A stretch of 39,196 bases of DNA, taken from positions 1-39,196 of the forward strand of contig JAGONC010000031.1 of NCBI GenBank assembly GCA_017993235.1, given 5' to 3'. This document shows positions 8,172 to 16,938 of the stretch, piece after piece. Numbering within the stretch: position 1 is the stretch's first letter; every line of letters begins with the position of its first letter. A program made the position numbers and the translations under genes. This stretch comes from Lentimicrobiaceae bacterium (GTDB lineage Bacteria; Bacteroidota; Bacteroidia; Bacteroidales; JAGONC01). The notes under the pieces were generated by a model that made no database searches, was not told the DNA's origin, and saw only the letters and a list, made by a program, of their open reading frames with translations.

Positions 8172-8602
8172 CTTTTCAGATGAACCCCCCAGTACCCGAT
8201 GAGTATCGCCTCGGCGGCGTCATCCAGCATCGAGGTGGGTTTGGGTCCGCTGCACTGGCTGATGATCTTTTTAGCCAGGCGGATGGCGCTGAGTTTGGCC
8301 TGCTCTCCCGTTCTGAAATCTTTGGGATTAAAAAGATCCTTACGCCAGTCCTCGGCGTAGATCTGGATGAATTTCAGATTTCGCCGCTGGCATTCCTTCA
8401 GCCATATCCGCGCGATGTCACCTCCACCTTCCAGGATTACCACAGAAAGAAATGGGATCTGGCTGAGCATATTCTGTATATCACCCCTCAGCCGGTATTT
8501 GTTTCCATAGTTGCGCGACCGGTACCATAACAGTTTCCCGTCCGAATCATAGAGTGCAAATCCGGTTCGCACCCCAAGGTCTACCGCCAGTAAACATTGC
8601 AT
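8126..8602 (-). CDS. RNase H-fold protein, RuvC-like
   Basis: A 158-residue protein I cannot assign to a named gene. It has the order of acidic residues of RuvC-type nucleases: D8 in the first strand (LLAVDLGVRTGFA), E58 after the fourth strand (VVILEGGGD), and a final helix DDAAEAILIG with D127/D128 and E131, matching the D..D pattern of RuvC. RuvC itself is about 170 residues and cuts Holliday junctions. The surrounding sequence is not that of RuvC proper, so a relative with unknown nucleic-acid substrate is the safer reading. The C-terminal tail from about residue 143 is encoded by one arm of a long inverted repeat, which suggests the native 3' end was replaced or is variable. Confidence 0.7.
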   Translation of the reverse strand: MQCLLAVDLGVRTGFALYDSDGKLLWYRSRNYGNKYRLRGDIQNMLSQIPFLSVVILEGGGDIARIWLKECQRRNLKFIQIYAEDWRKDLFNPKDFRTGEQAKLSAIRLAKKIISQCSGPKPTSMLDDAAEAILIGYWGVHLKRSMDLRTEEQSNFDF

Positions 8603-8675
8603 GGTACAGGATTATTTAAACTCGATAAAAATAGGGATAAAATACGGAATGTGTCCCTGGTTTGATCCTTTTTCT

Positions 8676-8683
8676 TAACTTTG
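8676..8683 (+). promoter_or_regulatory. Candidate -7 element TAACTTTG upstream of ilvE
   Basis: It matches the Bacteroidota -7 consensus TAnnTTTG exactly and lies 36 bases before the ilvE ATG. No TTG occurs at the expected 17-23 base spacing upstream; the nearest TTTG is 11 bases away, so the -33 part is weak. Confidence 0.4.
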
Positions 8684-8719
8684 TAAGTCAAGATATTGTG
8701 TCACTTAAATGTAATGATT

Positions 8720-9742
8720 ATGAACATTGACTGGGGTAATTTACCGTTTGGGTATTTCAAGACGGATTACAATGTACGGTGTTATTACCGTAATGGTGAA
8801 TGGGGAGAACTTGAGATCAGTTCCTCCGAATATATTATGTTGCATATGGCTGCCACGACGCTTCACTATGGTCAGGGAGCCTTTGAGGGGATGAAAGTCT
8901 TCCGGGGTGTGGACGGGAAAGCCCGTTTGTTCAGGTGGGAAGAAAACGGTAAGCGGTTACAGCGCTCCGCCGACGGGATCATGATGGCTCCGGTTCCGCT
9001 GGAGCTTTTCCATCATGCTATTCTGACGGTCACACGGATGAACAGTAGATACATACCGCCTTATGGAACAGGGGCATCCCTTTATCTTCGCCCGGTTCTA
9101 TTCGGCAGCGGCCCTCAGGTAGGGGTGAGGCCGGCTAGGGAATACACATTGATCATTTTTGCCACACCCGTTGGCCCGTATTTTAAAGAAGGTTTCAAAC
9201 CCGTACCCATTCAGCTGGTCAGGGATTATGACCGGGCTGCGCCACAGGGTACCGGCCATATTAAGGTTGGCGGGAACTATGCAGCAAGCCTTCGGCCTGC
9301 TGACCGGGCCCATAAAGAAGGCTTTTCATCGGTGCTTTTTCTTGACTCCAAAGAAAATAAGTACATCGACGAAGCCGGTCCGGCCAATTTCTTTGGAATA
9401 AAGGGAAATTCTTATATAACACCTGATTCGCAAACCATCCTCCCATCCATTACCAACATGTGCCTGCGTCAGCTGGCAAAAGACCTGGGGATGAAGGTCG
9501 AACAGCGGCATGTCCCCGTGGAAGAACTGGAAGAGTTCGAAGAGGTGGGTGCCTGCGGCACCGCCGCCGTCATTTCGCCCATTGGAAAGATCCACGACAG
9601 GGTAACCGGGAAAATCTACGAATATTGCAAGGATGGTAAAGCGGGCTATGTTTCTGAAAAACTATACCGGAAACTTACCGCCATTCAGTACGGCGAGGAA
9701 CCGGATCCCTATGGCTGGACAGAAGTTGTGGAAGGTGCCTGA
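8720..9742 (+). CDS. ilvE: Branched-chain amino acid aminotransferase
   Basis: A PLP enzyme that swaps the amino group between glutamate and the keto acids of leucine, isoleucine and valine. The 340-residue product has the fold-type IV pattern of class II BCATs: [21 protein letters not shown], the catalytic lysine K182 in [12 protein letters not shown], and [11 protein letters not shown]. The frame opens at a TTG (8696) with ATGs at 8714 and 8720; [12 protein letters not shown] is the usual family start, so 8720 is preferred. The gene is divergent from the RuvC-like gene and its 3' end overlaps pyrF on the other strand by 34 bases. Confidence 0.95.
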   Translation: MNIDWGNLPFGYFKTDYNVRCYYRNGEWGELEISSSEYIMLHMAATTLHYGQGAFEGMKVFRGVDGKARLFRWEENGKRLQRSADGIMMAPVPLELFHHAILTVTRMNSRYIPPYGTGASLYLRPVLFGSGPQVGVRPAREYTLIIFATPVGPYFKEGFKPVPIQLVRDYDRAAPQGTGHIKVGGNYAASLRPADRAHKEGFSSVLFLDSKENKYIDEAGPANFFGIKGNSYITPDSQTILPSITNMCLRQLAKDLGMKVEQRHVPVEELEEFEEVGACGTAAVISPIGKIHDRVTGKIYEYCKDGKAGYVSEKLYRKLTAIQYGEEPDPYGWTEVVEGA

Positions 9743-10554
9743 GGGATCATTCCTGACATTTCCTTCTGTATTTCCAACGCTGCTGCACGCGCTGCAGGGG
9801 CAAAGTCTTTCCCGCTGGAAGCATAGATGATTCCCCGGGAGGAGTTGACGATCAATCCGCAGTTACGGTTCATTCCGTACCTGACCACTTCCTTCAGGCT
9901 CCCACCCTGGGCTCCGACACCAGGCACCAGCAGAAAATGATCAGGTACTATTTTCCGGATGTCGGCCAGCATCTCCGCACGCGTAGCACCGGCAACGAAC
10001 ATCAGGTTTTCTTTTGTGGCCCAGGTCGCCGACCGTTCCAGCACCTGCTCAAAAAGCTTTTTATGACCGGCATCCTCAAAGAACTGGAAGTCATTCGCTC
10101 CTTTATTGGACGTGACAGCCAGCAGAATGATCCATTTACCCGGGTAGGAGAGAAAGGGAGTGATGCTGTCCTCACCCATGTAGGGTGCCACGGTCACTGC
10201 GTCACAGTCAAGGTTTTCGAAGAAGGCTCTTGCATATTGCCTGGAAGTATTGCCGATGTCCCCGCGCTTGGCGTCAGCAATGATGAGGACTCCGGGATCC
10301 GTAGCACGGATATACCGGACTGTTTTTTCGAAGCTGAGCCACCCGCGGGCGCCCTGGCTTTCGTAAAATGCCAGGTTCGGCTTGTAGGCGATCACCAGGT
10401 CATGCGTGGCGTCGATGATCGCTTTATTGAATATAAAAACGGGATCATCCTCTTGCAGGAGATGCACCGGGATACTGCCTGGATCCGTATCAAGGCCGAT
10501 GCACAGAAAGGAACTTCTCCTGCTGATTTGTTCTGTAAGCTCTTTATAGGTCAT
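9709..10554 (-). CDS. pyrF: Orotidine 5'-phosphate decarboxylase, type 2
   Basis: The last step of UMP synthesis, OMP to UMP plus CO2. The 281-residue length and the motif [15 protein letters not shown] (D94, K96, D99) identify the long type 2 subfamily; K58 in [10 protein letters not shown] is the other active-site lysine. It starts 11 bases after the prfA stop, so the two are probably co-transcribed, as in many Bacteroidota where purM, prfA and pyrF lie together. The last codons run through the 3' end of ilvE (tail-to-tail overlap). Confidence 0.96.
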   Translation of the reverse strand: MTYKELTEQISRRSSFLCIGLDTDPGSIPVHLLQEDDPVFIFNKAIIDATHDLVIAYKPNLAFYESQGARGWLSFEKTVRYIRATDPGVLIIADAKRGDIGNTSRQYARAFFENLDCDAVTVAPYMGEDSITPFLSYPGKWIILLAVTSNKGANDFQFFEDAGHKKLFEQVLERSATWATKENLMFVAGATRAEMLADIRKIVPDHFLLVPGVGAQGGSLKEVVRYGMNRNCGLIVNSSRGIIYASSGKDFAPAARAAALEIQKEMSGMIPQAPSTTSVQP

Positions 10555-10565
10555 AGATGCACGCT

Positions 10566-11642
10566 TTATTCACTGCTGACAGCTTCTTTCAATCGTTCTG
10601 CATTTTCCGCAACCTGCAGGGCGTCAATGAGTTCCTGAATATTTCCGTTCAGGATGGACGGGAGGTTATACAGGGTAAGATTGATCCGGTGATCGGTAAC
10701 CCGTCCCTGAGGATAGTTATAGGTGCGGATCTTAGCCGAGCGATCTCCTGTGCTGACCATGGTTTTCCGGCGGGTAGAAAGCTCATCCATTCGTTTCTCG
10801 TATTCCAGCTCGTATATACGGCTTCTGAGAACGACCATCGCCCTTTCCATGTTCTTGATCTGCGATTTCTGATCCTGGCAGGTCACAACAATACCGGTGG
10901 GAATATGGGTGAGTCGCACGGCTGAATAGGTCGTGTTCACCGATTGTCCGCCGGGTCCGGAGGAGCAATAGGTGTCTTTACGAACATCCTCTGTATTGAT
11001 TTCCACGTCGAACTCCTCGGCTTCCGGTAAAATAGCCACGGTGGCAGCCGAGGTATGGATGCGGCCCTGGGCCTCGGTAACAGGTACACGCTGTACGCGG
11101 TGCACGCCCGATTCATACTTGAGCTGTCCGAAAACACTTTCTCCCTGAACCTTGAAGATGATCTCCTTGAATCCTCCCACCGTACCATCCGTGAAATCAA
11201 TCACCTCCACTTTCCAGCCTCTGTCTTCACAATACTTGGTATACATCCGGTAAAGATCACCGGCAAACAGGCTGGCCTCATCACCGCCTGTCCCGGCCCG
11301 GATTTCCACAATGGCATTGCGGCTATCTTCCGGGTCTTTTGGGATCAGTAGCAACCGGATCTCCTCTTCCATCTTTTCTTTTCTTTCCGTCAGCACCTCG
11401 AGCTCTTCCTTCGCCATGATCCTGAACTCTTCATCCTTTTCCGTATAAAGAACATCTTTAACGGAAACGATATTGTTCAGGATAGTCTTATACCTTTTAT
11501 AGGCATCGATGACAGGCTGCAGATCCTTGTAATCCTTATTCAGCTTGATATAACGCTTCATATCGGATACAACATCCGGATTGCTCATTTCCTGGGCGAT
11601 TTGCATCCAACGGTTATGTAAAGCTTCGAGTTTTTCCAGCAT
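10566..11642 (-). CDS. prfA: Peptide chain release factor 1
   Basis: It recognises UAA and UAG in the ribosomal A site and triggers peptide release. The 358-residue protein has the GGQ catalytic tripeptide (231-233, in [16 protein letters not shown]) and the codon-reading tripeptide PVT (187-189, in [13 protein letters not shown]), the RF1 PxT form rather than the RF2 SPF. The frame is open 14 codons upstream, but [12 protein letters not shown] at 11642 is the family start and a -7 promoter element lies 22-29 bases before it. Followed closely by pyrF. Confidence 0.97.
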   Translation of the reverse strand: MLEKLEALHNRWMQIAQEMSNPDVVSDMKRYIKLNKDYKDLQPVIDAYKRYKTILNNIVSVKDVLYTEKDEEFRIMAKEELEVLTERKEKMEEEIRLLLIPKDPEDSRNAIVEIRAGTGGDEASLFAGDLYRMYTKYCEDRGWKVEVIDFTDGTVGGFKEIIFKVQGESVFGQLKYESGVHRVQRVPVTEAQGRIHTSAATVAILPEAEEFDVEINTEDVRKDTYCSSGPGGQSVNTTYSAVRLTHIPTGIVVTCQDQKSQIKNMERAMVVLRSRIYELEYEKRMDELSTRRKTMVSTGDRSAKIRTYNYPQGRVTDHRINLTLYNLPSILNGNIQELIDALQVAENAERLKEAVSSE

Positions 11643-11663
11643 GGCTTGTTTCAAAAGTGGGTG

Positions 11664-11671
11664 CAAAATTA
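11664..11671 (-). promoter_or_regulatory. Candidate -7 element TAATTTTG upstream of prfA
   Basis: An exact TAnnTTTG match on the minus strand with a 21-base gap to the prfA ATG. No clear TTG box is found 17-23 bases further upstream. It would place transcription start about 15 bases before the gene and argues that 11642, not 11684, is the true start. Confidence 0.4.
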
Positions 11672-11754
11672 CGGAAAATATCATTAGAGGGGCTATATTT
11701 GCGGGAGATAGAATTTTACCGGCAAGCAGTAGCCAGATGACAGCCGCCAGTTAG

Positions 11755-11783
11755 TAATTTAACAATTTAACAATTTGACAATT
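11755..11783. repeat. AT-rich 8-bp repeat (AATTTAAC / AATTTGAC)
   Basis: About three and a half octamers run directly up to the nfo ATG, leaving no room for a normal leader. The tract is preceded by GCCAGTTAGTAA, the same companion word found next to the repeat near 26880. Confidence 0.8.
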
Positions 11784-12629
11784 ATGAAATATGTTGGAGC
11801 TCACATTAGCACCTCCGGTGGAGTGGAGAATGCACCGGTGAATGCCCATGCAATCGGGGCCCGGGCGTTTGCCATGTTCACAAAGAACCAGCGCCAATGG
11901 TTTGCCAAACCCTATACGCCTGAGAACATTGAAAATTTTAAAAAGAACTGTGAACAATTCGGTTATCTGCCCTCCCATATTTTACCCCACGACGGATACC
12001 TGATCAACCTCGGGCATCCTGATCCGGGGGGACTGAAGCAATCCCGGGATGCGTTTCTCGATGAAATGCAGCGGTGTGAACAACTGGGCCTCGACCGGTT
12101 GAATTTTCATCCGGGAAGCCACCTGGGACGGATCAGCGAGGAGGAGTGCCTGCTGATCATCGCAGCGTCAGTGAACCTGGCCCTGGAGAAAACAAGCGGA
12201 GTTATTGCCGTCATAGAGAACACAGCCGGGCAGGGCTCCAACGTGGGTTATGTCTTTGAGCATCTCAGGTTCATCATTGACCACGTTGAGGATAAAAGCC
12301 GCGTGGGCGTTTGCCTGGATACGTGCCATTCGTATGCTGCGGGATATGATATAAAGACGCCCGAAGGGTATGAAGCCACTTTCCGGAAATTTGATGAGAT
12401 CGTTGGATTATCTTATTTGAAGGGTATGCACCTGAATGATGCAAAAAAAGGACATGCCAGCCGTGTCGACCGTCACGAGGTGATCGCAGGAGGATTCCTG
12501 GGCGAAGAAGTATTCCACCGGATCATGAATGATCCCCGCTTCGATGATATACCGCTCATTCTTGAAACACCTGAGGAGGATCGCTGGGAGGAGGAGATCC
12601 GGAGGCTGTACGGGATGATGGAGGAGTAG
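11784..12629 (+). CDS. nfo: Endonuclease IV (AP endonuclease)
   Basis: It cuts DNA 5' to abasic sites in base-excision repair. All nine trinuclear zinc ligands are present, and their residue numbers equal those of E. coli Nfo: H69, H109, E145, D179, H182, H216, D229, H231 and E261 (motifs [62 protein letters not shown]). The product is 281 residues. The frame opens at a TTG (11775) inside the repeat; ATG 11784 gives MKYVGAHIS. It lies on the plus strand between purM and prfA, which are usually adjacent on one strand, and AT repeat tracts flank it on both sides. Confidence 0.97.
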   Translation: MKYVGAHISTSGGVENAPVNAHAIGARAFAMFTKNQRQWFAKPYTPENIENFKKNCEQFGYLPSHILPHDGYLINLGHPDPGGLKQSRDAFLDEMQRCEQLGLDRLNFHPGSHLGRISEEECLLIIAASVNLALEKTSGVIAVIENTAGQGSNVGYVFEHLRFIIDHVEDKSRVGVCLDTCHSYAAGYDIKTPEGYEATFRKFDEIVGLSYLKGMHLNDAKKGHASRVDRHEVIAGGFLGEEVFHRIMNDPRFDDIPLILETPEEDRWEEEIRRLYGMMEE

Positions 12630-12632
12630 GGT

Positions 12633-12713
12633 ATTGTCAATTGTCAATTTTCCATTTTTAATTATCAAATGGCAATAGGCAATTGACAATTGACAATTGA
12701 CAATTGACAATTA
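12633..12713. repeat. Inverted pair of AATTGAC / GTCAATT tandem repeats
   Basis: The heptamer AATTGAC is repeated four times at 12681-12708, and its reverse complement GTCAATT occurs about twice at 12636-12649. The two blocks could pair as a long AT hairpin between the convergent nfo and purM genes and may serve as a weak terminator. The unit is 7 bp here but 8 bp in the other tracts of the window. Confidence 0.8.
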
Positions 12714-12715
12714 AA

Positions 12716-13885
12716 TCAATAGGTAATCTCTCCTTCCGAAGAAATGATCGTCAGTCCTGGAGAATCCGATGGTTTGCAATAACCGATAACGCGGGCATCC
12801 ACTCCGAATGAGAGGGAAATGCGGATGATGTCATCGGCAAGCCATACCGGGACATAGAATTCCATCCTATGGCCCATGTTGAATACCTGGTACATCTCTT
12901 TCAGGTTCGTCCCTGACTGTTCCCTGATGATCCGGAACAGGGGAGGGATGGGAAACAGGTTATCCTTGATCACATGAAGACCGTTGATGAAATGCAGAAT
13001 TTTGGTCTGTCCGCCACCGCTGCAATGGATCATCCCGTGAATGTTCTTCCTGAGATGGTCCAGGATCTCCCTGACGATCGGTGCATAGGTCCGGGTGGGC
13101 GACAGGACCAGTTTCCCCATGTCCATCCCTTCAACCGGGGAGGGATCGGTCAGTTTCAACGTTCCTGAATAAACCAGGTCAGGAGGCATGCCGGGATCGA
13201 AGCTTTCGGGGTAACGTTCAGCATAATCCTTACGGAACAGGTCGTGGCGTGCGGAGGTAAGCCCGTTGCTTCCCATTCCGCTGTTGTATTCATGCTCGTA
13301 AGAAGCTTTGCCCGAAGAAGCCAATCCCACAATGACATCTCCGTCCTGGATGTTTGCGTTGGTGATGACGTCCTTTCGTTTCATCCGTGCTGCGGCCGTG
13401 GCGTCAACGATGACCGTGCGGACCAGATCTCCCACATCGGCGGTTTCCCCACCGGTCGGAAAGATTCCGATTCCGGATTGCCTGAGCATCTCCAGAAATT
13501 CATCGGTGCCATGGATGATTGCATGGATGACCTCGCCCGGTATCCGGTTTTTATTCCTGCCGATGGTTGAGGAGATGGTTATCCCGTCGGTACAACCCAC
13601 GCAAAGCAGGTCGTCAAGGTTCATCACGATTGCATCCTGTGCAATACCTTTCCACACCGACAGGTCGCCGGTTTCCCGCCAATAGAGGTACGCCAGGGAG
13701 GATTTGGTCCCTGCTCCATCGGCATGCATAAGGCTACAGTATTCCTGATCGCCTCCCAGTATATCGGGAATAATTTTACAGAATGAACGGTCATAAAGAC
13801 CCTTATCCAGGTTGCTGATAGCCTCATGAATCTCCTTCTTGGATGAAGAAACTCCACGATGATTATAACGCGATTGATCGGACAT
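12716..13885 (-). CDS. purM: Phosphoribosylformylglycinamidine cyclo-ligase (AIR synthase)
   Basis: It closes the imidazole ring in purine synthesis, FGAM + ATP to AIR. The 389-residue protein is the longer variant found in this phylum rather than the roughly 345-residue E. coli form. Family marks are HADGAGTKSSLAYLY, DAIVMNLDDLLCVG, FPTGGETADVGDLVRTV and VGLASSGKASYE. The frame opens four codons upstream; MSDQSRYNHRGVS at 13885 fits the family start. It ends three bases from the repeat tract that separates it from nfo. Confidence 0.94.
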   Translation of the reverse strand: MSDQSRYNHRGVSSSKKEIHEAISNLDKGLYDRSFCKIIPDILGGDQEYCSLMHADGAGTKSSLAYLYWRETGDLSVWKGIAQDAIVMNLDDLLCVGCTDGITISSTIGRNKNRIPGEVIHAIIHGTDEFLEMLRQSGIGIFPTGGETADVGDLVRTVIVDATAAARMKRKDVITNANIQDGDVIVGLASSGKASYEHEYNSGMGSNGLTSARHDLFRKDYAERYPESFDPGMPPDLVYSGTLKLTDPSPVEGMDMGKLVLSPTRTYAPIVREILDHLRKNIHGMIHCSGGGQTKILHFINGLHVIKDNLFPIPPLFRIIREQSGTNLKEMYQVFNMGHRMEFYVPVWLADDIIRISLSFGVDARVIGYCKPSDSPGLTIISSEGEITY

Positions 13886-13904
13886 AGTACGAATCAATGT
13901 ACCT

Positions 13905-13943
13905 CACCCCCAACCCCTCCCCATGTGGGGAGGGGCAGGGGTG
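13905..13943. repeat. GC-rich palindrome CCCCTCCCCA-TG-TGGGGAGGGG
   Basis: A perfect 22-bp palindrome at 13914-13935 has an outer CACCCC/GGGGTG pair. It lies between the purM start and the stop codon of the OmpA-like gene, a few bases after that stop. A half copy in related sequence follows the stop codon at 30018-30040. There is no U-tract, so it is a repeat element rather than a classic terminator. Confidence 0.75.
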
Positions 13944-13948
13944 GGGTA

Positions 13949-16408
13949 TTATTCAAAGATGATTTCCGATGTTTCCTTATTGATGGTGAATTTCCCAAAT
14001 TGCTGAAGGATCGGTTCTCCAAAAAGCATGGGCATTTCCAGATCCTGAATGACCGTTATTTTCAGGTCATTTACCTTCTTGTTCCCGATGCGCATTTCCC
14101 GGATATTGAAAACGGATCGGTCGAGAATGCTTCCTTCAACAAGAATGGTGTTCGGATCACCGTCGAAATCGTTTTTGCTGATGGCGCCTGTCTTAAGCAG
14201 GTTCAGGGCTTCGCTGGCTGAAATGCTGAATCCCCTGGCGGTTTTAAGGTAAGTAAAGATGATCGTATGATCGTTGACAACGCACGGGGCCATGATTGTC
14301 TCACCTTTCCCCGGGGTAAATGCAATTCTGTCTTCCTTCTGCAGGTCGGTGACGATATTGATCTGCGCGGTTGTGGAAATATCCTCTATTTTGGTCTTTG
14401 GGATAAAGTCCTTGCTCAGCACTTTGAATTCGGTTCGCCGGTTGAGCTGGTGTGCTGCTTCTTTATATTCCAGCGTTTTAAGGGAATCAATGTAGACTTC
14501 GGTGAGTGTGGTTCCAGCCGGGAAGAAGAAATCATCTTTTTCGAAATCCTTTTTCAGGGTGCGGGGAACCCGCTCGCCATATCCCTTGGCAACCAGTCGT
14601 TCGGGATCTATGCCCCGTTCAATAAGGTAATTGACCACGGATTCGGCGCGGCGCTGGGAAAGGATATCGTTGTATTCCTCCGACGCGCGGGCATCGGTAT
14701 GGGATGCCAGCTCAATGATGATCGTCGGATTCTCATCCAGGGTCTGGATCAGCCCCTGAAGGGAGTCCTGGTACTGTGGCAGCAATTCCCACCGGTCGAG
14801 TTCATACAGGATATCCGGCAACACAATCGGTTCTGCCGGAATGGGCTCCAGCATGAAATCCCTGATAAAATCCTTGCTGCCTTCTTCCCCGACGGTCGTG
14901 ATCTTTCCGCTCACCGTGAAGTAGTTATCCTTGTCAACGATGATCTCATACGATGTGTTGGGAGCGATCTGTGTTTTGCCAAAATTATAATACCCCTTGG
15001 GATCGGTTTTAGCCTCGATGGATGTTCCGTTCGAACCAATGAGTTTCACTTTTGCACCTTCAATGTACAGGAGTGTCAGATCATCTTTCACCACTCCCTT
15101 CAGGGTGTATTCAAGGGGTGGTTCGATGAACGAGTACAGGTCATCGCCTCCCCGGCCGTTGGGACGATTGGAGGTGAAGAAACCACTTTCTTCCTCCGGT
15201 CGGAAGACAATACCAAAATCATCACCGCTGGAATTGAGTGGAGGTCTGACATTCACCGGGGCCGACCATTCTTCGTTGACCAGGCTGGATTTAAAGATAT
15301 CCAGTCCGCCCATGCCAGGATGCCGGTCAGATGCAAAATAAAGAACCGTATCGTGCCTCAGGAAGGGAAACATTTCGTCACCGACCGTATTGATTACGGA
15401 TCCCATGTTAACCGGAACGCTGAATTCACCATCTTTGTCCTTCCGTTTGGCTATCCAGAGATCTTTGCCGCCATATCCCCCTTCTTTGTCTGATGAAAAG
15501 ATCAATAGCAGTTCGTCTTCACTCAGGGTCGGGTGACCCACGGTGATGGAAGTATCGCTGAAGAGGGCGATCAGCTGCGGATTGCCGAATGATTTGCCCG
15601 AAGCGGTGGATTTATAGATCTGGCACCCTCTTTTTTCGCCTTTCATGTTGCCGCAACGGGTGAAATACATATTCCTGAAATCGGAGTCAAAGGCTGCAAC
15701 TCCTTCGTTTGCTTCGCTATTGATGATTTTTTCTTTCTCGATCAGTACCGGTGTGCTCCAGGCGCCCTTCCGGTCAAGTTTAGCTGCAAAAAGATCGCTG
15801 AAATTCTGTCCGGTCCACTCATCCATACCTTTGCCGGTCACTCCGTCGCGGGTGGAGGTGAAAATGACCGAGCTATAGAATTTATCGGAAAAAGTGGGTG
15901 CAAAGTCATCCGTTTTTGAATTGATTTTTTTCACATTCTCCACCGAATATTTCGAGCTTTGCTCCAGCCATTCCACTGCAAGGCGGCATGATTCAGCCCC
16001 ATCCCTTCCCCTGACATCATCAGGAACCCGTTCTGTAAACTGGTCATAATAGGTGATCGCTTCCTCATATTCTCCAAGTCCTTTTAACGCATCCGCATAA
16101 TACAGCAGTGCCACCGGTTCTTTACGCTGATAGTCCATCCGGATGACTCTTTTATAAGCGGGTGCTGCCTTTTTTTTGTCATTTACCAGGCGGTAACAAT
16201 CAGCGATTTGATAAGCCACCCGGCCTTTTTCCGCTTTATTGTTCTTGATCTTTGAATAAACCTTTTTGTATCGGTCAATGGCGACGTAATACTGTTGATC
16301 CGCATAAGCTTTGTCGGCCAGCTCCGTCTTTTTTCTCTGACCGTAGACATCCGGTGACAAGAAAAAAACAATGAGAAAGGTCAGGTAAATTATATGCTTG
16401 ATTTTCAT
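13949..16408 (-). CDS. PorE-like OmpA-family outer-membrane protein with degenerate retropepsin-like C-terminus
   Basis: An 819-residue exported protein: signal peptide (1-23), TPR-like helical repeats (about 25-150), a PD40 beta-propeller (about 165-430, repeated motifs such as YFASDRHPGMGGLDIF), a carboxypeptidase regulatory-like fold (about 433-520) and an OmpA peptidoglycan-binding domain (about 528-665, ASHTDARASEEYN..LSQRRAESV). This order matches PorE of the type IX secretion machinery and its many paralogues. Unusually, residues 697-815 continue into what looks like a clan AA aspartic-protease fold (SISASEALNLLKTGAIS, INLRE-like FNIREMRIGNKKV, MPMLFGEPILQQFG), but the catalytic DTG position reads YLKTARG, so it should be inactive. 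The gene stands alone on the minus strand. Confidence 0.85.
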   Translation of the reverse strand: MKIKHIIYLTFLIVFFLSPDVYGQRKKTELADKAYADQQYYVAIDRYKKVYSKIKNNKAEKGRVAYQIADCYRLVNDKKKAAPAYKRVIRMDYQRKEPVALLYYADALKGLGEYEEAITYYDQFTERVPDDVRGRDGAESCRLAVEWLEQSSKYSVENVKKINSKTDDFAPTFSDKFYSSVIFTSTRDGVTGKGMDEWTGQNFSDLFAAKLDRKGAWSTPVLIEKEKIINSEANEGVAAFDSDFRNMYFTRCGNMKGEKRGCQIYKSTASGKSFGNPQLIALFSDTSITVGHPTLSEDELLLIFSSDKEGGYGGKDLWIAKRKDKDGEFSVPVNMGSVINTVGDEMFPFLRHDTVLYFASDRHPGMGGLDIFKSSLVNEEWSAPVNVRPPLNSSGDDFGIVFRPEEESGFFTSNRPNGRGGDDLYSFIEPPLEYTLKGVVKDDLTLLYIEGAKVKLIGSNGTSIEAKTDPKGYYNFGKTQIAPNTSYEIIVDKDNYFTVSGKITTVGEEGSKDFIRDFMLEPIPAEPIVLPDILYELDRWELLPQYQDSLQGLIQTLDENPTIIIELASHTDARASEEYNDILSQRRAESVVNYLIERGIDPERLVAKGYGERVPRTLKKDFEKDDFFFPAGTTLTEVYIDSLKTLEYKEAAHQLNRRTEFKVLSKDFIPKTKIEDISTTAQINIVTDLQKEDRIAFTPGKGETIMAPCVVNDHTIIFTYLKTARGFSISASEALNLLKTGAISKNDFDGDPNTILVEGSILDRSVFNIREMRIGNKKVNDLKITVIQDLEMPMLFGEPILQQFGKFTINKETSEIIFE

Positions 16409-16535
16409 CTTCTTAACAAAAATTCACATGATTGGCGTATCCTAACAGGCCGCGATCAACGGTTACTATGGTAATTTAACGATAAACATCCTGCAAATCA
16501 TATTGCCATACGTAAAAATATGCCGGTTAATCCGT

Positions 16536-16844
16536 TCAAGCCTCTGAATCGGGAATCTGTTTTTCATCATTCTTATCCGCAACAGGTTTTTTTAAATCGA
16601 TATCCTGCTCACTCAGTCCTGATGATTGTTCCATTGTTTTTTTTGCTTCCTTGAAATCCCTGGTGGCCTCACTGGCTCCCTGCTGGATTTCGCGACGGAT
16701 ATCATTGGATGCCTTCTTCAGGTCGTTCATCGTTTTTCCCAGTTTGCGGCTCATTTCAGGCATCTTGCTTGGTCCAAATAACAAAAAGACAACCACCAGG
16801 ATCAGCAGGATCTCTCCACCACCAATGTCCAGAAAAAGGAGCAT
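16536..16844 (-). CDS. tatA: Sec-independent translocase protein TatA/MttA
   Basis: A 102-residue protein with one short N-terminal membrane segment (about 11-24, GEILLILVVVFLLFGP), the FGP hinge, and an amphipathic helix (SKMPEMSRKLGKTMNDLKKA), then a charged tail. This is the pore-forming subunit that carries folded proteins with twin-arginine signals. tatC is not in the window. A Tat substrate candidate is present at 35590-36999. It lies downstream of secDF but has its own -7 element beyond the secDF terminator. Confidence 0.93.
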   Translation of the reverse strand: MLLFLDIGGGEILLILVVVFLLFGPSKMPEMSRKLGKTMNDLKKASNDIRREIQQGASEATRDFKEAKKTMEQSSGLSEQDIDLKKPVADKNDEKQIPDSEA

Positions 16845-16868
16845 TTAAGTTTTGGTTACTTGAATGCG

Positions 16869-16876
16869 CAAAGGTA
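16869..16876 (-). promoter_or_regulatory. Candidate -7 element TACCTTTG for tatA
   Basis: An exact TAnnTTTG match 24 bases before the tatA ATG on the minus strand. The -33 region would fall inside the secDF terminator hairpin, and no clear TTG is seen there. Confidence 0.35.
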
Positions 16877-16880
16877 ATAA

Positions 16881-16922
16881 AAAAGCCCTGGAATTTGATC
16901 TTTATCGGATTCCAGGGCTTTT
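16881..16922 (-). terminator. Intrinsic terminator of secDF
   Basis: A perfect 14-bp stem (AAAAGCCCTGGAAT with its complement) around a 14-base loop begins 16 bases after the secDF stop. On the minus strand it is followed by a run of six T. It is the clearest terminator in the window and separates secDF from tatA. Confidence 0.9.
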
Positions 16923-16938
16923 ATAGCCAGGTTGAAGA

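Noticed and set aside
14267..15493. 408-codon open frame on the plus strand
   Set aside because: It lies wholly antisense to the OmpA-like gene, whose domains are clear. The translation has no recognisable motif and looks like a codon-bias shadow.
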